From: Anaerolineae bacterium
GTDB taxonomy: Bacteria; Chloroflexota; Anaerolineae; B4-G1; DUEL01
Direction: 5' to 3'
Length of the DNA: 53,094 nucleotides
Assembly: GCA_025060135.1 (NCBI GenBank)
Contig: JANXCY010000007.1
Span: 1-53,094, forward strand
Shown here: positions 7,802-16,101 of the stretch, piece after piece
Numbering within the stretch: the first letter of the stretch is position 1
How the letters are laid out: each line of letters opens with the position of its first letter
The notes under the pieces: model-generated
Told to the model about the DNA's origin: nothing
The model's input: only the letters and a program-made list of their open reading frames with translations
Database searches by the model: none
Made by a program: the position numbers and the translations under genes

Positions 7802-8893
7802 TTAGAGGGTTGTGGGCGATGTCAGTCCCAGCGCCCCATACAGCCGGGCATAATCAAAGTGTTCGGCCATCAGCGCCTCAAAACGGGCCAGTTTCTCCGG
7901 CTGGGCCAGCCGGGTCTTACCGAAGACTCGCTCTATGGCCTCCACTGTCTCCAGGGTGTTCTGGCGGGCCAGGAGAACAGGGACGCTCAGCTCTTCGGCC
8001 CGGCGGAGGACTTCCGGCTGCGGGCGCAGATGGCCGGTGAGGATCAGGCAGGAGACGGACGTTTCCAGTGCGGCCCAGTGGATGTCGGCCCGGTCGCCGC
8101 CGGTGATGACGGCTTTCGGCGCGGGGACCCGCCGGATGCGCGGGAGGGCCTGGTCTACCCCCATAGCCCCCACCACCAGATTCTCGATCAGGACGTCGCG
8201 CCGCTCTGGCACGGCGAGAAACTCCGCGCCCAGTACCTGGGCCAGTTCGCCCACGCTGATGGCGCGCAGCCGCTCCTCCCGGGGGAGCACGCCCAGCACC
8301 CGAATGCCGCGCCCTTCCAGACAGGGAGAGGCCACTTCCTGGACGAACCCCCAGGATGCCTGGGGTACCCCGTTCAGTACGACGCCCAGGAGCCGACCGC
8401 CCAGGCGCAACTGGGCCACGGCGCAGTCATCCACCAGATTCATCTCATTGTAGAAGGGGATGACCGCGAGGACCGACGCGTCCAGCGCGTCGGCAACATC
8501 GGCGGGCCCCAGCCCGATGCCGACACCCTCCCGCAGGGAAGCGCCGCCTTCCACCAGTACGACGTCCCGGCCAGCGGAGACCCGTTCATACATGGCACGC
8601 ACTTCGGCCATCAGGTCCCGTCCCAGGCACCCGCAGAGGATGTCCCGCAGAACGGCGGGAGTCAGGCGGACCCCCACCAGCGCTTCGGTCGGCATTTCCA
8701 GATTCAGCACCCGCCGGACGAAGTCGGCGTCCTCATCGGGCGTCTGGCCGGGGATCGGCTCCCAGGCCTGGGTGGAGAGGGGCTTGAAGTAGCCTACCCG
8801 GTATCCGTCCTGCTGGAGCCGCCGGCCCAGGGCCAGACAGACAGCCGTCTTGCCCGAGAAACTCTGGAGAGAGGGGATATAGAGAGTTTTCAT
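7802..8893 (-). CDS. BioD-like/DRTGG domain protein (N-terminal half of phosphotransacetylase type)
   Basis: A 363-residue protein. The N-terminus is a BioD-like P-loop domain (YIPSLQSFSGKTAVCLALGR, residues 5-24, with the variant loop S-FSGKT). It is followed by a DRTGG-type domain, with AVITGGDRADIHWAALET at about 270-287. This is the architecture of the N-terminal extension of long phosphotransacetylases (COG0857), without the acetyltransferase domain. It sits 63 bases downstream of the ADP-forming acyl-CoA synthetase on the same strand, so a role in sensing or regulating acetyl-CoA/acetate flux is plausible. That role is inferred only. Confidence 0.85.
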   Translation of the reverse strand: MKTLYIPSLQSFSGKTAVCLALGRRLQQDGYRVGYFKPLSTQAWEPIPGQTPDEDADFVRRVLNLEMPTEALVGVRLTPAVLRDILCGCLGRDLMAEVRAMYERVSAGRDVVLVEGGASLREGVGIGLGPADVADALDASVLAVIPFYNEMNLVDDCAVAQLRLGGRLLGVVLNGVPQASWGFVQEVASPCLEGRGIRVLGVLPREERLRAISVGELAQVLGAEFLAVPERRDVLIENLVVGAMGVDQALPRIRRVPAPKAVITGGDRADIHWAALETSVSCLILTGHLRPQPEVLRRAEELSVPVLLARQNTLETVEAIERVFGKTRLAQPEKLARFEALMAEHFDYARLYGALGLTSPTTL

Positions 8894-8956
8894 GGGTTCT
8901 CCTTTCCGAGCACACCCAGACGCAAGGACATTGTGTCGTGGTGTGATAGAATCTTT

Positions 8957-11068
8957 TTAACTCAGCACCAGCCGCATGTCCAGGGCCACGGCCCCCCGGC
9001 CCTCTTCGTAGACGACCAGGGGGTTGATGTCCAGTTCCACGATCTCTGGGAAGTCGGTAACTAACTGGCTCACCCGGCAGAGGGCATCCACCATTGCGGC
9101 GTGGTCGGCAGGGGGTTCGCCCCGGACACCCTCCAGCAACGGGTAGGAGCGAATCTCCCGGATCATCTCTGCGGCCTCCTCTGGCCCGAAGGGGGCCACG
9201 CGGAAGACGACGTCTTTCAGGGCCTCCACGTAGATGCCGCCCAGGCCGAAGGCGACCAGCGGCCCGAACTGCGGGTCGCGGCTCATGCCGATGAGGACTT
9301 CCCGGCCGGGCGGCACCATTTTCTGCACCAGACACCCCCAGATGCGCGCGCCGGGGACGTAGCGGGTGGCCCGGTAGACGATGAGGTCAAAGGCATCCCG
9401 GACGTCGGCGGGGGAGCGCAGGTTCAGCCGCACGCCGCCCACGTCGGTTTTGTGGAGGATGTCCGGCGAGGCAATTTTGAGGACGACGGGGTAGCCCATG
9501 TCCTCAGCGGCGGCGATGGCCTCCTCCGGCGTGGCGGCCAGGCGCGATGGCGGGAGGGGGAAACCGTAGGCTTCCAGAATCGCGCGCGCTTCGGCGTCGC
9601 CAATGCTCACCCGTCCCTGGGCACGGGCCTCGTCCAACACTTTCCGCACGGCGGCCCGGTCGGCCTCAAAGTGAGCGGGCGGGTAGGACGGTTGTTCCCG
9701 TTCCTGGCGGTAGCGGACCATCGCGGCCAGCGCGGCCGCCGCGCGCTCCGGGAAGGGGTAGTTGGGGATGCCGTACTGTTGCAGGATGGCGATTCCGGCC
9801 GCGATGCGGGATTCGCCCATAAAGCATCCCAGGACCGGCTTGGAGTGTTCCCGCGCCACGCGCCCGACGACGTGCGCCGTCTCCTCAATCTGGGTCATCG
9901 CCTGGGGGGTAACGATGACAATGACGCCGTCCACTCCGGGGTCCGCCAGGACCAGCCGCAGCGCGTGCTCGTAGCGGTCGGCCAGGGCGTCTCCCAGGAC
10001 GTCCACGGGGTTGGCCGCAGACGCCGCGCTGGGAAGGTTGGCCATGAGGGCCTCCACGGTTTCTGGCCTGAGGCGCGCCAGTTGCAATCCGGCGTGCTCC
10101 AGCGCGTCCGTGGCCAGGATGCCCGGCCCCCCGGCATTAGTAACGACGGCGATGCGATCGCCCGGGGGCAGAGGCTGGTAGGCGAAGGCCAGGGCCAGGT
10201 CAAAGAGGTGCTCCATAGACTCGGCCCGGATGACGCCAGCCTGCCGGAAGGCGGCATGATAGGCGGCCTCGGAGCCCGCCAGGCTCCCAGTGTGGGAGGA
10301 AACCGCCCGCGCGCCGGAGCGGGTAACGCCCGATTTCACCGCCACCACCGGCTTCTTCCGAGTAACCCGTCGGGCTACCTCCATGAATCGCTGGCCGTCC
10401 GGCAGTCCCTCAATGTAGGCCAGGATGACTTTGGAGCCGGGGTCGTCCTCCCAGGCCTCCAGCAGGTCCACCTCGTTGACGTCCGCCTTGTTGCCCAGGC
10501 TGACGAAGCGGGAGAAGCCGATGCGCCCGGCCAGGGCCATATCCAGGACGGCGGTCCCCAGCGCGCCGGATTGGGACATGAAGGCGATGGGGCCGCCCGG
10601 GGGCATCCCGGCGGCGAAGGTGGCGTTGAGGGGGGTGTTCGTGTCTATGACGCCCAGGCAGTTGGGGCCGATAAGGCGGATGCCGTAGCGGCGGGCGATG
10701 TTGACAACCTCCAGTTCCCGCTCCAGTCCCTCGCGGCCGGCCTCCCGGAATCCAGCGCTGATGACGACAGCGGCGGGCACTCCCTTCTGCCCGCATTGCT
10801 CCAGCGCGGTCGGCACCAACGGGTACGGAATGACGATGATGGCCAGGTCCACCGGCCCGGGGATGTCCAGGACGGTGGGGTAGGCCCGCAGGCCCAGAAT
10901 CTCATCGGCCTTGGGGTTGACCGGATAGAGGGCGCCGGGAAACCCGCCCTCCTTGAGATTGGCCAGTACTGCGTACCCCAGTTTCTCCGGGTCCCGCGAC
11001 GCGCCGATGACGGCGACAGAAGATGGGCGGAAGAAGAAATCTAACCGGTTATCTGTTTGAGCGGACAT
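8957..11068 (-). CDS. ADP-forming acetate/acyl--CoA ligase, fused alpha-beta subunits
   Basis: A 703-residue ADP-forming acyl-CoA synthetase. It interconverts acyl-CoA + ADP + phosphate with acid + CoA + ATP, an ATP-yielding step in anaerobes. The CoA-binding domain starts at SSVAVIGASRDPEKLGYAVL (about residues 16-35). The succinyl-CoA-ligase-like flavodoxin domain carries the phosphohistidine motif VSSHTGSLAG (His near residue 257). The C-terminal ATP-grasp part includes YPVVLKIASPDILHKTDVGG. The order is alpha then beta in one chain, as in many bacterial forms. ATG 11068 follows GGAGAACAG. The frame stays open far upstream, but that part belongs to a decayed methylase and not to this protein. 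Confidence 0.92.
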   Translation of the reverse strand: MSAQTDNRLDFFFRPSSVAVIGASRDPEKLGYAVLANLKEGGFPGALYPVNPKADEILGLRAYPTVLDIPGPVDLAIIVIPYPLVPTALEQCGQKGVPAAVVISAGFREAGREGLERELEVVNIARRYGIRLIGPNCLGVIDTNTPLNATFAAGMPPGGPIAFMSQSGALGTAVLDMALAGRIGFSRFVSLGNKADVNEVDLLEAWEDDPGSKVILAYIEGLPDGQRFMEVARRVTRKKPVVAVKSGVTRSGARAVSSHTGSLAGSEAAYHAAFRQAGVIRAESMEHLFDLALAFAYQPLPPGDRIAVVTNAGGPGILATDALEHAGLQLARLRPETVEALMANLPSAASAANPVDVLGDALADRYEHALRLVLADPGVDGVIVIVTPQAMTQIEETAHVVGRVAREHSKPVLGCFMGESRIAAGIAILQQYGIPNYPFPERAAAALAAMVRYRQEREQPSYPPAHFEADRAAVRKVLDEARAQGRVSIGDAEARAILEAYGFPLPPSRLAATPEEAIAAAEDMGYPVVLKIASPDILHKTDVGGVRLNLRSPADVRDAFDLIVYRATRYVPGARIWGCLVQKMVPPGREVLIGMSRDPQFGPLVAFGLGGIYVEALKDVVFRVAPFGPEEAAEMIREIRSYPLLEGVRGEPPADHAAMVDALCRVSQLVTDFPEIVELDINPLVVYEEGRGAVALDMRLVLS

Positions 11069-11603
11069 CTGTTCTCCGATGATTAGGACTTCCGTTACTC
11101 GTTTGGGGCTCAGAACATACTGGTAGCCGGTCAGACGGGTAACGGTTACCCGGCATTTGAAGCGCCGCATATCCTTCAACAATAGACGGAATTCCGTCCG
11201 ACCGGTAGGAGACGACCAGGATAGAACGGTGGAACGTTTCCAACATCCGCCGGAATCCTTCGCGGACTCTCTGGGGGTCGTTCCAGAGGTTGGGCCGCTC
11301 CCGAAGCCGACGGTGTTGGGTGGAGTAATCAACTCATTCGGGCCAGCGGTCGTAGTGAACCAACCCTTCCAGAAAGTGGTACAAGGCCAGATAGTCCAGC
11401 CACTCGTTCTCCTCATCGGTGTAGTAGATGCCCTGGAGCGTCTCGGTGATGAAATGGCGGTACGGCTTACCAGTGAGCCAGTACGAGACGACGCCGTTCC
11501 CGCCGAAGGCATCCAGGGCGGTATGGAAATCCAGGCGCTGAAGATGCTTTCCAATCCAGGGCATCAGTTTGGCCTTGCTTTCCTGCCTTCTGCTCCTAAA
11601 CGC
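11069..11603 (-). pseudogene. Decayed D12-class DNA adenine methylase
   Basis: Reading from 11603 down, one frame gives KLMPWIGKHLQRLDFHTALD, then AFGGNGVVSYWLTGK (the SAM-binding FxGxG type motif), YYTDEENEWLDYLALYHF and VHYDRWPE. A TGA follows at 11336-11334. The same frame continues VDYSTQHRRLRERPNLWNDP and then SILVVSYRSDGIPSI, a typical C-terminal motif of D12 enzymes. A frameshift near 11165-11180 moves the last piece (TGYQYVLSPKRVTEVLII) into the frame of the next gene. The catalytic DPPY region is missing, so a large internal deletion is also present. The gene cannot make an active methylase. Between 11604 and 11750 I see only a short unrecognised 33-codon frame and a TATAAT at about 11696-11701. 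Confidence 0.68.
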
Positions 11604-11750
11604 GCAAGGCGTCCATTCCTTCCCGCAATGCCGCCAGTTCTTTGACCGAGCCGATGTTTTTCTGCTGCTCCTGATCTATCCCCGCCTTCTTCGGATTATA
11701 ACATGAAGTGGCGGAAACGGCGAAGCGGGTCGCCTTTGCTTCGCGAGACG

Positions 11751-14639
11751 TTAACGGGGAAATGCGCGCATCACCATAGGCAAATAGAGATGGGATGCCC
11801 AGGGGATAATGGCTCGGTTCCACCGAAGCGCCGGGTCGCCCAGCAAAACGTAGGTGTCCAGCAGGTCGCTTCCCTGAGGGGCTCCCACCAGATTCAGTTT
11901 CCCCGCCAGGGTTGCTTCGCCTACTGTCCCGACGGTGTCGGAGAAGACAGCCCGAAAGAGTCCTGCGGCCAGGGGGCTATGTCCGGCGCTCACCCCTCGG
12001 CCCGCTGGCCCCCAGGCAGCCACCGCCCCTGCCTCCAGGCGGGTAACCAGCGCCTCGTCCAGCGTCGGCTCCGGACGATGGAACGCGCCGGTGAAACAGG
12101 TCATCTCCACCAGAACCGGGTAGCGGCGGCGATTACGCAGAGCGGATAGGTCGTCCAGATGGAACAGCCGCTCCACCGCCCACTGCTGCCAAGAAGCGTG
12201 GCCGAAGTACTGGATCAGGAAGGCCCCCTGGTTCCAGTCCTTCAGGAGAGCCGTACGGAGGCTGGGAGCCCCGGATGCACAAGCGTCCTTAGGGCAGTAC
12301 CGCCGGGTGACGGTGAAGGGAGCGGTTACCCAGGCCGCCGTCGCCTCGGAAAGAGCGTGGAAATCCCCGGCCGCGTCCGGATCGTCGGCGACCAGGAGGA
12401 CCGACGCGTTCCAGCCGCCGGGGAGCGGTGGGGTCTCATACTCCACGATTTTCTGGACAACGGCGCGGGCCTCATCGGCGGTCTCTACCGGCAACCGCCC
12501 CACCAGCAGGTCGGGGAGGTTATCGTCCCCGTCCACACAGACGTAGCGGTTGTCGGCGGCGGTTTCCCCCGTTTCCGGGTCCACGTCGGCCAAGTACGGC
12601 GGAATGAAGGTGGGAGGCGATTCGGGACGGTATCGCTTCGGATCATAGGAGCCATCGCCGACCAGAAGGACATGGACAGGTCGGGGGTCCCAGGTGGTGT
12701 ATACCTCCGCGATGAAGCGACGGATGGCTTCCGGGTCGGGCCGGCCATCGCCCCAGGAATCGTAGACCCCCAGGATATTGACGACAGCGACGGAAAGGCC
12801 CTGGGACCGGCGCAGGTTGACCAGCGGACCCAGGGCATCGGCGAGGGCCGGATGGGTGATGATCAGGTAATTGGCCCCGGGCGCGCCGGCAGCGTACACT
12901 CCTCCAAGGTCTTCCCGGGGACGGATGCGGTCGGGCGCGCGGATGGCTCCCTCGGCGGCGACGTGGTAGCGGCGGGGACCGCCGCTGGATGGGTCGCCCA
13001 TAGTAATCGTCTGGCCATTCACCCGGATGCCGGTTAGCCGCTGAGGACGGAGCGGGTCGGTAACGTCGCAGGCCCGGTAGGGCCCAGGGGTGCCCAGGGT
13101 TACCGTGTAGGCCCTCGGCCCAGATGCCCCCAAGAAGGTGGCCGACGCACCCACCGGTACAGCGGATCGGGCATAGCGGACGGCGAACGCGTCCAGCCAG
13201 GCACCGGAGGTCAGCACGGGGGTTACGGATAAGATGTTGCTGCCGCTGCGGAGAACAGAGGACGGAATCGCCAACGTGGTGGTCAAACCGGTCCGACCCG
13301 TCCATTGGACTTGGCCGATCATTGTGTGGTTGATGCGAAGGTTCCAGCGATGCTCTCCAATGGTTCCGGTAGTATGACCGATGGCCCAGAGGGTCAGGGT
13401 GGCCGGTTGGGTTGCATCCACGGCGGAGAGGGAAAAGGGGTAAGTATAGGTGATCGGATGAAGGGTGAAGCCGGTTAGGTAATCCCATGCCCAACGGTCC
13501 CCGTCCCGACCTGGCGGGAGGCCCGCCGTGAGGCTGGCAGGCATATACAGGCGATTGTCCTCAAAGGTCTCCTCCATCCACGGGGTCCCGGCGGGAAGCC
13601 CGGAGGGATCAGCGGAGCGAGAGGTCATCCGCAGGCCAGGGCTCTCGTCGGCCACCAGGCGGTAGACGTCCACTCTGGCCCAGCGGCTGAAGCGGGGTTC
13701 GGCGTAGAAGAGGATGGACTCGTTGTCCTCAAAGACGGCATCTTCGTCGCCTTCCCACTCGTATGCCACCTCCGCCGGACCCTGGAAGAGGCGAAGGTTA
13801 TGGGGGTCGGAAGTCGTCAGGCCCAGGGGGGCCAGTTGAGCGTACGCCACCCGGTAGAGGCCGGGGCGGGAAATCTCCAGAAAAGCCTCCCGGAGGCTGC
13901 CCTGCGGCCGAGGCGACGAGGGGGAGGGCCCCATTGGAAAGGTCGGAGCCACATCCTGGGGGTTGAGGACGGTTCGGCGGACGACTTCCAGAAGGGGGTC
14001 GGTAGCGTTGGCCGGAGCCTGATTTTCAGGGAGATCCCCGCGCTTCCCATCCACCGGCGCGGGCTCCCATTGGACCTCTACCCGGAGGTGGCGGTAGATA
14101 TGGAGTTGGTTCCCTTCCGGGAGGGCCGGGTAAAAGAGGATGCGGGCCAGACGGACGCCGCGCAGCACTCCCAGTTCTTCCAGGGCGAGGGGCGCGGAAG
14201 GGGCCGGGAGCGGGTCGGCGGAGGCGGGGGTCAGATCAGAGGAGCCCTCCGGCTTCGGGACGACCTCCGGGCGTGGGGCCATAGCGACCGGAGCGGGCAG
14301 GGGGACGGATGTGGTTTCCGCCGACAGGATCCGAAGGATCGGAGACTTTCCCGGCGGCACTGCTATCAGGACAGAAGTGAAAGGGAGACGCCATGCGCCG
14401 GGCTGCTCGTCTATGGCATAATTCCCGGCGGTAACTTCTACGGTTCCGTCTGGCAGCGGACGGAAATCAGGGGGAGGAGGCGTCCATTCCACGATCAGGC
14501 TGCGCGATGGGTGCTCCGGGGGCGGCAGAGCCGCGCGCAGGGGCAGGAGGCCGAAGCAAAGAATACCAATACCCGCCAGCCGCCCGGTGCGCCACGCCCG
14601 GATTCTGGCCCTCTTCAACTGCTGGAGAAAACCGCTCAT
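11751..14639 (-). CDS. Secreted C25 (gingipain-like) cysteine peptidase
   Basis: About 962 residues. An N-terminal signal peptide (basic LKRARIRAWRTGRLAG then a hydrophobic stretch) is followed by a Pro-rich beta region of roughly 550 residues. The peptidase C25 domain covers the C-terminal 370: NYLIITHPALADALGPL, HVLLVGDGSYDPKRY, then the catalytic histidine in QYFGHASWQQW (about residue 813) and the cysteine in EMTCFTGAF (about residue 848). Known members include gingipains and the type IX secretion sortase PorU. No type IX sorting domain is visible here, and the chain ends shortly after the peptidase domain (HLYLPMVMRAFPR). ATG 14639 or the preceding GTGs at 14642/14645 could be the start. 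Confidence 0.85.
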   Translation of the reverse strand: MSGFLQQLKRARIRAWRTGRLAGIGILCFGLLPLRAALPPPEHPSRSLIVEWTPPPPDFRPLPDGTVEVTAGNYAIDEQPGAWRLPFTSVLIAVPPGKSPILRILSAETTSVPLPAPVAMAPRPEVVPKPEGSSDLTPASADPLPAPSAPLALEELGVLRGVRLARILFYPALPEGNQLHIYRHLRVEVQWEPAPVDGKRGDLPENQAPANATDPLLEVVRRTVLNPQDVAPTFPMGPSPSSPRPQGSLREAFLEISRPGLYRVAYAQLAPLGLTTSDPHNLRLFQGPAEVAYEWEGDEDAVFEDNESILFYAEPRFSRWARVDVYRLVADESPGLRMTSRSADPSGLPAGTPWMEETFEDNRLYMPASLTAGLPPGRDGDRWAWDYLTGFTLHPITYTYPFSLSAVDATQPATLTLWAIGHTTGTIGEHRWNLRINHTMIGQVQWTGRTGLTTTLAIPSSVLRSGSNILSVTPVLTSGAWLDAFAVRYARSAVPVGASATFLGASGPRAYTVTLGTPGPYRACDVTDPLRPQRLTGIRVNGQTITMGDPSSGGPRRYHVAAEGAIRAPDRIRPREDLGGVYAAGAPGANYLIITHPALADALGPLVNLRRSQGLSVAVVNILGVYDSWGDGRPDPEAIRRFIAEVYTTWDPRPVHVLLVGDGSYDPKRYRPESPPTFIPPYLADVDPETGETAADNRYVCVDGDDNLPDLLVGRLPVETADEARAVVQKIVEYETPPLPGGWNASVLLVADDPDAAGDFHALSEATAAWVTAPFTVTRRYCPKDACASGAPSLRTALLKDWNQGAFLIQYFGHASWQQWAVERLFHLDDLSALRNRRRYPVLVEMTCFTGAFHRPEPTLDEALVTRLEAGAVAAWGPAGRGVSAGHSPLAAGLFRAVFSDTVGTVGEATLAGKLNLVGAPQGSDLLDTYVLLGDPALRWNRAIIPWASHLYLPMVMRAFPR

Positions 14640-14656
14640 CACCACCGATGCGACCC

Positions 14657-14685
14657 TTGACGATTTCGCGCAACCGGTGTATAAT
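14657..14685 (+). promoter_or_regulatory. Promoter of the tRNA-Met gene
   Basis: TTGACG (14657-14662), a 17-base spacer and TATAAT (14680-14685). The tRNA begins 11 bases after the -10. The promoter overlaps the 5' flank of the divergent C25 peptidase gene. Confidence 0.8.
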
Positions 14686-14695
14686 ATAAGCGCAA

Positions 14696-14767
14696 TGCGG
14701 GGTAGAGCAGTGGCAGCTCGTCAGGCTCATAACCTGAAGGTCGCAGGTTCGAATCCTGCCCCCGCGA
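14696..14767 (+). tRNA. tRNA-Met (CAT), initiator-like
   Basis: A full cloverleaf: acceptor TGCGGGG/CCCCGCG, D stem GAGC/GCTC, anticodon arm TCAGG-CTCATAA-CCTGA, variable AGGTC, T arm GCAGG-TTCGAAT-CCTGC and discriminator A. The weak U1.G72 pair and the A11:U24 pair are initiator features. The usual three G:C pairs of the anticodon stem are reduced to two, because A29:U41 replaces G29:C41. CCA is not encoded. It could instead be an unusual elongator. Confidence 0.88.
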
Positions 14768-14771
14768 CCTG

Positions 14772-14798
14772 AAGCCACAGGCTAATGCCTGTGGCTTT
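14772..14798 (+). terminator. Terminator of the tRNA-Met gene
   Basis: A perfect 11-base stem AAGCCACAGGC/GCCTGTGGCTT with a TAAT loop, followed by a short T run. It starts four bases after the tRNA. Confidence 0.85.
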
Positions 14799-14824
14799 TG
14801 GTTGGTCCTGTGAGACAGCCGGAG

Positions 14825-14856
14825 ATTGGGCGACGGCCTTGGAGCCGTCGCCCAAT
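14825..14856. terminator. Hairpin at the 3' end of the rpl operon
   Basis: A perfect 13-base stem ATTGGGCGACGGC/GCCGTCGCCCAAT with a 6-base loop, 37 bases past the rplL stop. No T run follows on either strand, so it may stabilise 3' ends or end transcripts inefficiently. Confidence 0.55.
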
Positions 14857-14893
14857 TGCATACCGCAGGGGTGGGAAGACCACTCCTTTCGTG

Positions 14894-15277
14894 CTATTTA
14901 ATTTCCACTTTGGCACCCACTGCTTCCAGTTCCGCTCGGGCACTCTCCGCTGCCTCTTTCGGGACGGATTCCAGCACCGTCGCTGGCGCGCTCTCCACCA
15001 GGTCTTTGGCTTCCTTGAGGCCCAGGTTGGTCAATTTTCGCACCACCTTGATGACCTCGATCTTCTTCTCGCCGACCTCCTTAAGCACGACGGTGAAATC
15101 GGTCTTTTCCTCCACCGGTTCCGCAGGAGCGGCGGCAGCCGCCGCTGGCATAGCGGCCACTGCCACTGGGGCGGCGGCTGTTACACCCAGTTTCTCCTCC
15201 AGCATCTTCACCAGTTCGGCGGCTTCCAGAAGGGTCAGTTGACTGATTTCCTCCACCAGTTTCTGTAAATCGGCCAT
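14894..15277 (-). CDS. rplL: 50S ribosomal protein L7/L12
   Basis: A 127-residue protein. It has the N-terminal dimerisation helix region ([20 protein letters not shown]), an Ala/Pro-rich hinge ([18 protein letters not shown]) and the conserved C-terminal factor-binding domain ([31 protein letters not shown]). It forms the ribosomal stalk with L10 and recruits translation GTPases. It is the last gene of the operon, 36 bases after rplJ. rpoB does not follow, and a hairpin and a convergent tRNA gene come instead. Confidence 0.97.
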   Translation of the reverse strand: MADLQKLVEEISQLTLLEAAELVKMLEEKLGVTAAAPVAVAAMPAAAAAAPAEPVEEKTDFTVVLKEVGEKKIEVIKVVRKLTNLGLKEAKDLVESAPATVLESVPKEAAESARAELEAVGAKVEIK

Positions 15278-15313
15278 TCTATTCCTCCCTTCAGTGATGT
15301 CGCATCCTTCGTT

Positions 15314-15859
15314 TCAGGCAGTCTGGGGGGCGGTCTTTCCCTCCAGTTTCTCCACATACGCCTGCAGCACGTTCAACACCTGCCGGATTCCACTGGCCAC
15401 GACACCGGCCACTTGTGAGGCCGGAGCATGGAGAGCGCCCAGGACTCGAGCCAGAAGGACCTCCCGGGGCGGGAGAGTAGCCAGGGCATTCACCTGGGCA
15501 GCGGTAATCGGCGTTTTGCCCAGCAGGCCTCCTTTGACGGAGAATTTCTCGTGTCCTTTGGCGAACTCTTGAACGACCTTTGCCGCCGCTGGCACCTCGC
15601 CGTGGCAGAACGCCACCGCTACCGGGCCTTCCAGCCACTCCCGGGGCATCGTCAGCCCCATCTGTTGGAGGGCCATGAGCAACAATCGGTTCTTGACCAC
15701 ATGGTATGTCGCCCCGGCGCCTCGCAGCGACCGGCGCAGTTCTTCGATTTCCGCCACTCGCAGGCCCCGGTAGTCAGTCAGGATGAGCCCCTGGCTTTCC
15801 TGCAGGTGCTTCTGATACTGCTCTACCCGCTCCGCTTTTTTCGCTCTGGTTATGGCCAC
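15314..15859 (-). CDS. rplJ: 50S ribosomal protein L10
   Basis: A 181-residue protein starting with the typical MAITRAKKAERVEQYQKHLQ and the rRNA-binding ILTDYRGLRVAEIEELRRSL. The C-terminal helix that binds L7/L12 dimers is present (VLNVLQAYVEKLEGK). The start is GTG at 15859, preceded by GGAGGTGAT. Expression is probably controlled by the L10 leader upstream, to which L10-L12 complexes bind in other bacteria. Confidence 0.97.
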   Translation of the reverse strand: MAITRAKKAERVEQYQKHLQESQGLILTDYRGLRVAEIEELRRSLRGAGATYHVVKNRLLLMALQQMGLTMPREWLEGPVAVAFCHGEVPAAAKVVQEFAKGHEKFSVKGGLLGKTPITAAQVNALATLPPREVLLARVLGALHAPASQVAGVVASGIRQVLNVLQAYVEKLEGKTAPQTA

Positions 15860-15894
15860 CCGACATCACCTCCTTCCGTGTTCCGTATTGTGCG

Positions 15895-16075
15895 CTCCAT
15901 AAAAAGAACCCCCGCGCCAGCCGACGCGGGGGAGTTTCCCTCATCCGGTATGGAGAATCCATCACCGATGAGGGAACCGACGCTCGCTCCAGCCTCGGCA
16001 GGCAACTTTCAGCGCCCGTTGGCGCGCCTGCTGTCTTCGGCCCGGTTCGCTGATCGCGTATTGCTTATCGTTAGG
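15895..16075 (-). ncRNA. L10 leader (autoregulatory 5' region of rplJL)
   Basis: The 242-base gap between rplA and rplJ has no gene but strong RNA structure on the minus strand. A stem TCCCTCATC/GATGAGGGA lies at 15937-15974 and the terminator-like hairpin at 15900-15932. The position matches the known L10 leader element. The fold was not computed. Confidence 0.7.
15900..15932 (-). terminator. Attenuator hairpin in the L10 leader
   Basis: On the minus strand CCCCCGCG, an 8-base loop and CGCGGGGG are followed by TTCTTTTTA. This is a textbook intrinsic terminator placed 40 bases before the rplJ start, so rplJL transcription is probably attenuated here. Confidence 0.75.
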
Positions 16076-16101
16076 TGTAATCTGCAGTGTGCAATCTGCC
16101 G

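Noticed and set aside
9101-11044. A 647-codon plus-strand frame opposite the acyl-CoA synthetase
   Set aside because: It is a shadow of the conserved enzyme with no family resemblance.
11069-11554. Extending the acyl-CoA synthetase start upstream by 162 codons
   Set aside because: The extension encodes out-of-frame methylase remnant. ATG 11068 has a proper ribosome site and matches the normal N-terminus.
14825-14856. The strong inverted repeat as an insertion sequence end
   Set aside because: No transposase or second end is present. Its place at the end of the rpl operon fits an RNA hairpin.
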